Source: Hibiscus mutabilis
Taxonomy: Eukaryota > Streptophyta > Magnoliopsida > Malvales > Malvaceae
Assembly: GCA_019671005.1 (NCBI GenBank)
Contig: CM033745.1
Location: 44,883,241-44,947,240, forward strand
Length of the DNA: 64,000 nt
Reading direction: 5' to 3'
Shown here: one piece after another, positions 59,571 through 64,000 of the stretch
Position numbering within the stretch: the stretch's first letter is position 1
How the letters are laid out: every line of letters begins with the position of its first letter
Notes under the pieces: model-generated
Database searches by the model: none
Told to the model about the DNA's origin: nothing
Seen by the model: the letters and a program-made list of their open reading frames with translations, nothing else
Position numbers and translations under genes: made by a program

Positions 59571-60892
59571 AATAATTACTTTTTTATAATAGGGTGAATT
59601 TTAAAACACTTAATAGGGTGAATTTTAAAACACTTACGGTGTAAAAAAATTTGCACAAACATGTCTATTTTTAAACCAAAATCTAAAATCTAAATTTTTA
59701 ACCATAAATTCTAAACCCTATGACCTAAACTAATAAATTCTAAACCCTAAACTAAAACCCTAAATAACACCGTTTGGGAAAATTTTGTTTTCCAGCCCTG
59801 AATAATTGGATAATAACCCTTTATATGTGGTTGAATATTAGGATAATCTTTTATTTTTTTAAAATATACTTCTTTTACATTGTTATTATTTTAAAAATGT
59901 AAATATTTTTATTTTTTTGAATTCACATGAATATAACCAATTGTATAAATATGCCAAAAGGAACCCCCTTTGGTGATTAAAAACATGGAGCTTTAAATTT
60001 TATTTAATTGATTAAATCAAAATGAATTTAACTTGAAAATTCTTTTACTACATTGTGTAATTTATGGTTATATAATAAATAAATATGTTCGGTAAAGATA
60101 ATGTTTATAACTCTGTATATAATAAATTTTAGAACATACTTTACTGTATTGAGCCTACAATTTAAGAGAAAAAAAATGATGTTAACTGAGATTTTTTAAC
60201 CACATATTTTAAATATTGTTAATAAAAAATTCGATTAATTTAATTAAAACCGAATATTAAACATCCCATATTTGTAGGAATAGAAAGGTAGTCCCAATCA
60301 TTGAATAGGCGACCATAAGCCGAAACCAATTTCCAATTTTAGTTAACAAAACAACCACTAAAGCAGTTTGTTTTTGTCATTTGGGATGTTTGAAAGGTTC
60401 CAGAACACAAATATTTAAAGGAATTTCAAACTAACTATCCAATATGCATCTAAAATATTTAAAAAATAATCTTGGATTCCATATTTTATTCTATTTTGTT
60501 GGTGTAAAAAAATTGTGTACGTAGAGATAATTATGATCAAATATTAAGAGAGACAAATACATTATTTAACTAATATTTAAACTAAAAAAAATTAAAATAC
60601 TATCGGAATCATGGTTAGTGTTGAAGATTTCCAAACAAATTGTTATCACCAAAGCCACTTGAGAACCAGCAGGAAGAGCTATAAATGAAAGAACATGAGT
60701 TTCCGGTGTTTATAAGTTTGAGAAAAATTTGAAAACTCCCCTAGGCCCTATCCACAAACAACACTCATGCGAATGCTGGAAAGCTTCTGAGGTATGTTAC
60801 TGTGGTGGTTCCAAGGACAACACAATTCATACCTGGTTTTATAAAGCAGGCAATAAAACACAAAGGTAATCAAATAACACATACATGCACCA

Positions 60893-61060
60893 GTTGATCT
60901 AGCGGGATGAGATGAGGTGCTAGGTCACTTAAGCGAAGTTAGGAGTTCGAACCATGACGTTGTGAATGGAGAAAATTGAATTAAGAAAGTCATCCCATAT
61001 TAAACTTCCGCAAAATACAATCCGAATTAATCAGATAGTGATGGTTAAACACAAAAATAA
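60893..61060 (+). mobile_element. SINE-like (tRNA-derived) stretch, copy 1
   Basis: TTGATCTAGCGGGATGAG followed 40 bp later by GGAGTTCGAACCATG resembles the A- and B-box spacing of a tRNA-derived SINE head. A related stretch lies at 62105-62275. No poly(A) tail or target duplication was fixed. Confidence 0.45.
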
Positions 61061-62104
61061 TAACACAAACCAGATGGGTCACGATGCTTGAGCCATAATG
61101 GAAAGTGATTTCGTGCATGAAATAGTAAAGGCAACTCAACTTTACACTAAAATTCTGATTATTCATGTGTTTCGTTTTTTATTCACCATGCAAATATAAA
61201 TTTATTAAAATTATTATATTTGCTCATTGTAGTTATAGTCTTATACGTGTATTATCTATACAATTTATTAAAATTTTAATTGAGCGGTGTCCTTTATGTC
61301 ATTTTTTTTGAATAGATGACCTGAGCCAATTCCACACAAATTCAATTGAGAAATACTTTAAATAGCCTCTTCATAAAGGACAATAAATATTATATCAAAA
61401 GTGTTATTTGTATGTATAATCTAAATAATTCCACACAGATTATTTGTTGAGTAAATTTTGATAAAAGGAAAGAAAATATAAATCTATACTATATTTAAAA
61501 GTTTAATTGTGTTTAGTAATAAGCTATTAGGACATTGTGCCCTTAGTGTAATAATTTCGTTTAATTATTGTATTTATCCGAAATAATTCATTCAATAAGT
61601 TTATATATATTCATTTATTTATCTCTTGTGCACTTCTTAGCTATCAAATAGGTTGGCACCTGAGAAGAGACACAGATGTGCTTGATTGAAATAGACAACA
61701 CATTGAATTAGATTCAAAATGAATTAATCTTAAATTTGTTTATAGATTAAATTCACTTGTGGATTGGTAATTTTCCGCCCAAATCAGAAAGGATAAATAA
61801 CTAATCTTCGACTAAAAAACACCCTGTCAACCATCCTAAATCTTCACTCTACGTTGAGAAACCAACAAATTTAACATTATTTCGATGAAAAAAATCATTC
61901 AACCATTAATATATATTAAGAGAGAGAGAATAATTATATTAAGTGAGTTTACAGGTTAGAATGAATACTTAATTATAAAAAACTTTTGAATTGTGAAAAA
62001 TAACTCAATCTTTTAGAGGCTTGAATGGTTCAAGAAGAGGCGAATAATGAGTCAATCGACGTAAATTTGTTGTATAACAATTAATGAAATTATCAACGAT
62101 CGAT

Positions 62105-62275
62105 TTATCTAGCATGATAAGACGTTAAGCCTCTTAAGCAAGGCCAAGATGATATTGTGAATGAAAAAATTAGATTGGAAGGATTGCCCTTATAATAAAC
62201 CTTTGTAAAATTCGATTCGGATTAATTTGCTAATGAATTCGATACACATGGTTAATAAAAATATTAGTAAAATGA
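62105..62275 (+). mobile_element. SINE-like stretch, copy 2 (more degraded)
   Basis: It shares TTATCTAGC, AAGC(CTCTTAAGC)AAGG, TATTGTGAATG, AATTCGATTCGGATTAAT and ATGGTTAA with 60893-61060. The B-box part is degraded. It lies in the upstream region of the lipid-transfer-like gene. Confidence 0.4.
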
Positions 62276-62503
62276 AATTCTAACCGGCTAATTTCAAGAA
62301 AGAAAAAGAAAATTTGAGAGTGTAACCGAAAGAATCAGCGTATAATAAACATATACTTCAAATATGGAATAAAACAAATTCGATTAACCCCACTTACAGA
62401 AAAAAGGTGTTAGCTTGGCCAATCCTTTATGAACATTATTTATGACAAAATCAATATTAACCATTTAAGAAGAAATCACCAAACTTTTCCTCTCAAATCT
62501 CAA

Positions 62504-62512
62504 TATATATAT
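62504..62512 (+). promoter_or_regulatory. TATA box of the lipid-transfer-like gene
   Basis: TATATATAT lies about 70 bp before the ATG at 62578, which would put transcription start near 62537 and give a leader of about 40 bases. Confidence 0.65.
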
Positions 62513-62577
62513 CAAACCAACCCCAACCCCAAACCACCATATAGTTTCATTAGATAAAAAAGGAGTAAAAGTAGCAG

Positions 62578-63039
62578 ATGGCCTCATCAAGCTTTCGTTT
62601 TCTGAGCCTGGCAATGTTGGTGATTGTTGCAACTCTTTGGGGAGAGTACGTGGGAGTCTCGGCCCAGTGCCTGACGAGTATTCCGAGCCTGGCATCCCGG
62701 TGCTCGCAATACGTTCGAATATCTGGGCCGGAAATCCCACCGTCGAAGGATTGCTGTGATGTGGTAAAAGACCTCGATATTCCATGCCTGTGCAAGTACG
62801 TTACACCAGATGTTGAGAAGCTTGTTAGTATGGAAAAAGTTGTCTTTGTTGCTAAATCGTGTGGCTTGACTGTTCAACCTGGAATGAAATGTGGAAGTAC
62901 GTAAATTAGCATCCATCCGTTTGTATATATATACACATATATATATAGTTTTTTTCCAAGATTATTTGATTTTGAATTTTAACCATTGTATTGTGTTATT
63001 GTGTTTGTTTCAGGCTTCGTTGTTCCACCACATGTTTGA
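62578..63039 (+). CDS. Secreted non-specific lipid-transfer-like protein (DIR1-like group), two exons
   Basis: Exons 62578-62896 and 63014-63039 are joined across a 117-bp intron (donor GTACGT, acceptor TTTCAG) and encode 114 residues. Residues 1-29 form a signal peptide (MASSSFRFLSLAMLVIVATL..., likely cleavage after SA). The mature part has the eight-cysteine pattern C-C-CC-CxC-C-C (QC, RC, DCC, PCLC, SCG, KCG) of the plant protease-inhibitor/lipid-transfer fold, and EKVVFVAKSCGLTVQPGMKC resembles DIR1-like putative lipid-transfer proteins. Such proteins are secreted and bind lipids in a hydrophobic tunnel; the ligand here is unknown. The second exon codes only FVVPPHV after a split Ser codon. 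The whole reading is intact. Confidence 0.88.
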
Positions 63040-63114
63040 GAAATTGAGCTGAGATGATGAGTGGCAGACTGGGAATCTGAGAGATGTGAAGTCTATGTAT
63101 TAGCATATATGATT

Positions 63115-63120
63115 AATAAA
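63115..63120 (+). terminator. Polyadenylation signal of the lipid-transfer-like gene
   Basis: AATAAA lies 76 bp after the stop codon, a usual plant distance. Confidence 0.6.
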
Positions 63121-63510
63121 GTTTGGGGTTATTCTCTATATTTATTTATGGGATTATTTTTCTTTTAACAGTTTCTCAACAATTTCTCAACTTTCAATTT
63201 TCTCTGAAAATTTACAACCAAATATTCGGTTTAGATATTTGAATATTGAAATAATTTTATCATTTTGATATTGCGTATGATGAGAAAAAAGAAATTCATT
63301 AGGAGTCTAGGACTACTCATTAAAAATTAAAGGAAGTACATACGAGACATAAATAATTGAGATGAATGAAGTACATTTTTTTAAGAGATAGAGAAATGGG
63401 TTAGATTGGAATTTCATTTATGTATTTCAAAATTAAAATTAATTCATTAATATGATGAATATTTATTTTTATGTTTTGCATTCTGGATTTGAAGTTTTTA
63501 TAATTTATAT
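63121..63510. other. AT-rich 3' flank
   Basis: No gene or repeat recognised. Confidence 0.5.
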
Positions 63511-63832
63511 TAAGGTAAACTATTTATTTGGTACCTTATCTACTCTCGTTCCAACTATTTTTTTAGAAAATGATGTCTCACGCTATGTTTTGTTTTTATT
63601 TTAGAAATTCGTAGTTAAAAATTAACAGCAAAGCTGATGTGGTATTTATTATTTTTTTCATTTTTTCTCTCTTCATAAAAATGTCACGACAATTTTTCGT
63701 TATTTTTTAACGATAGGTACCAAAATAAAAACAAATATAACATTAGGTTTTATTTTTCTAAAAAATAGTTGGGTGACCAAAACAGAAACATAAAAATAGG
63801 TGTGATACCAAATAAATAGTTTATCCTTTAAT
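63511..63832. mobile_element. Hairpin MITE downstream of the lipid-transfer-like gene
   Basis: The left end GGTAAACTATTTATTTGGTA is matched by the right end TACCAAATAAATAGTTTATC, and the inner parts (ACTATTTTTTTAGAAAA and TTTTCTAAAAAATAGT) also pair, so most of the 320 bp folds on itself. No target duplication was fixed (TTAA-like sequence on both sides). Typical of non-autonomous DNA elements. Confidence 0.8.
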
Positions 63833-64000
63833 TATTAGAGATAGTCGCACTAATTTAATTTCATGAATCAAGTCATAGAAATTTGATAAAAAAATACTCA
63901 AAAAATAAAATAACAAACAACATATTATTTAGGCTTATATATAAATAGGTTGTTGAAATATGTGTTTTGATATAATAATTGAAAAATAGTTTTGGAATAA
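63833..64000. other. AT-rich end of window
   Basis: Nothing recognised. Confidence 0.5.

Larger units (their letters stand above)
59571..62500. other. AT-rich intergenic region
   Basis: No gene. At 59580-59635 the stretch ATAGGGTGAATTTTAAAACA is duplicated in tandem. At 59690-59770 loose AACCCTAAA-like motifs occur. Two SINE-like stretches are listed separately. The remainder shows nothing I can name. Confidence 0.6.

Noticed and set aside
59690..59770. AACCCTAAA motifs resembling plant telomere repeat
   Set aside because: The copies are few, irregular and in an AT-rich flank, so they do not form a telomeric array.
62465..62916. Minus-strand ORFs over the lipid-transfer-like gene
   Set aside because: They are antisense to an intact eight-cysteine protein with signal peptide, TATA box and polyadenylation signal.
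1..64000. CRISPR arrays, operons, phage or bacterial defence genes
   Set aside because: Nothing of the kind is present; introns, LTR elements and gene families are those of a plant nuclear genome, and the tandem arrays lack CRISPR repeat-spacer structure.

Overview
The window is nuclear DNA of a flowering plant, most likely a eudicot. It has GT-AG introns, long AT-rich introns and intergenic sequence, nested Ty3/gypsy and Ty1/copia elements, foldback/MITE elements, and two plant gene families (a DDT/PHD-finger nuclear protein and a small eight-cysteine lipid-transfer-like protein). The sequence alone does not fix the species. Protein-coding sequence is sparse and most of the 64 kb is nested transposable-element debris.

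Layout. (1) 1-16037: a decayed Athila-type Ty3/gypsy element (end of an LTR, primer-binding site, gag, protease, RT, RNase H, integrase, ORF3/env-like remnant). It is split by a 2.9-kb solo LTR (5560-8447, target duplication GTCAT), a 5.2-kb solo LTR (8833-14037, duplication ATCCA, carrying a tandem array with a five-unit higher-order pattern) and a truncated copia LTR (14996-16037). (2) 16262-18470: about ten copies of a diverged ~180-bp tandem repeat, then a cluster of its core motif in inverted orientation. (3) 19208-35656, plus strand: a nine-exon gene of the plant DDT/WHIM/PHD family. All eight introns have GT-AG borders, but the DDT region, first PHD finger and C-terminus carry a stop and several frameshifts, so I call it a pseudogene (an assembly error remains possible). 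Intron 2 holds four ~299-bp tandem repeats, intron 5 a structurally complete Ty1/copia element in antisense (25853-30762), and intron 6 a ~1.9-kb foldback element.

(4) 36610-59570: a small inverted-repeat element, then a long foldback element whose left arm (37376-37639 and 58074-58690) is split by a ~20.4-kb block (37645-58068). That block is gypsy LTR sequence interrupted by a gypsy element with no coding interior (39464-49557), which itself holds a solo LTR (45048-48535), and by a second copia element (49674-56909, duplication ATAAG). (5) 59570-64000: AT-rich intergenic DNA with two SINE-like stretches, an intact two-exon secreted lipid-transfer-like gene (62578-63039) with TATA box and polyadenylation signal, and a hairpin MITE (63511-63832).

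The only gene that looks intact is the lipid-transfer-like gene. No RNA gene, CRISPR array or operon was recognised. The most notable signals are structural: exact nesting with target duplications at several levels, catalytic-site loss by G-to-A changes in the Athila element, a copia element with near-identical LTRs but broken genes, and a shared palindromic GTAYCGRTAC module in different LTR families.
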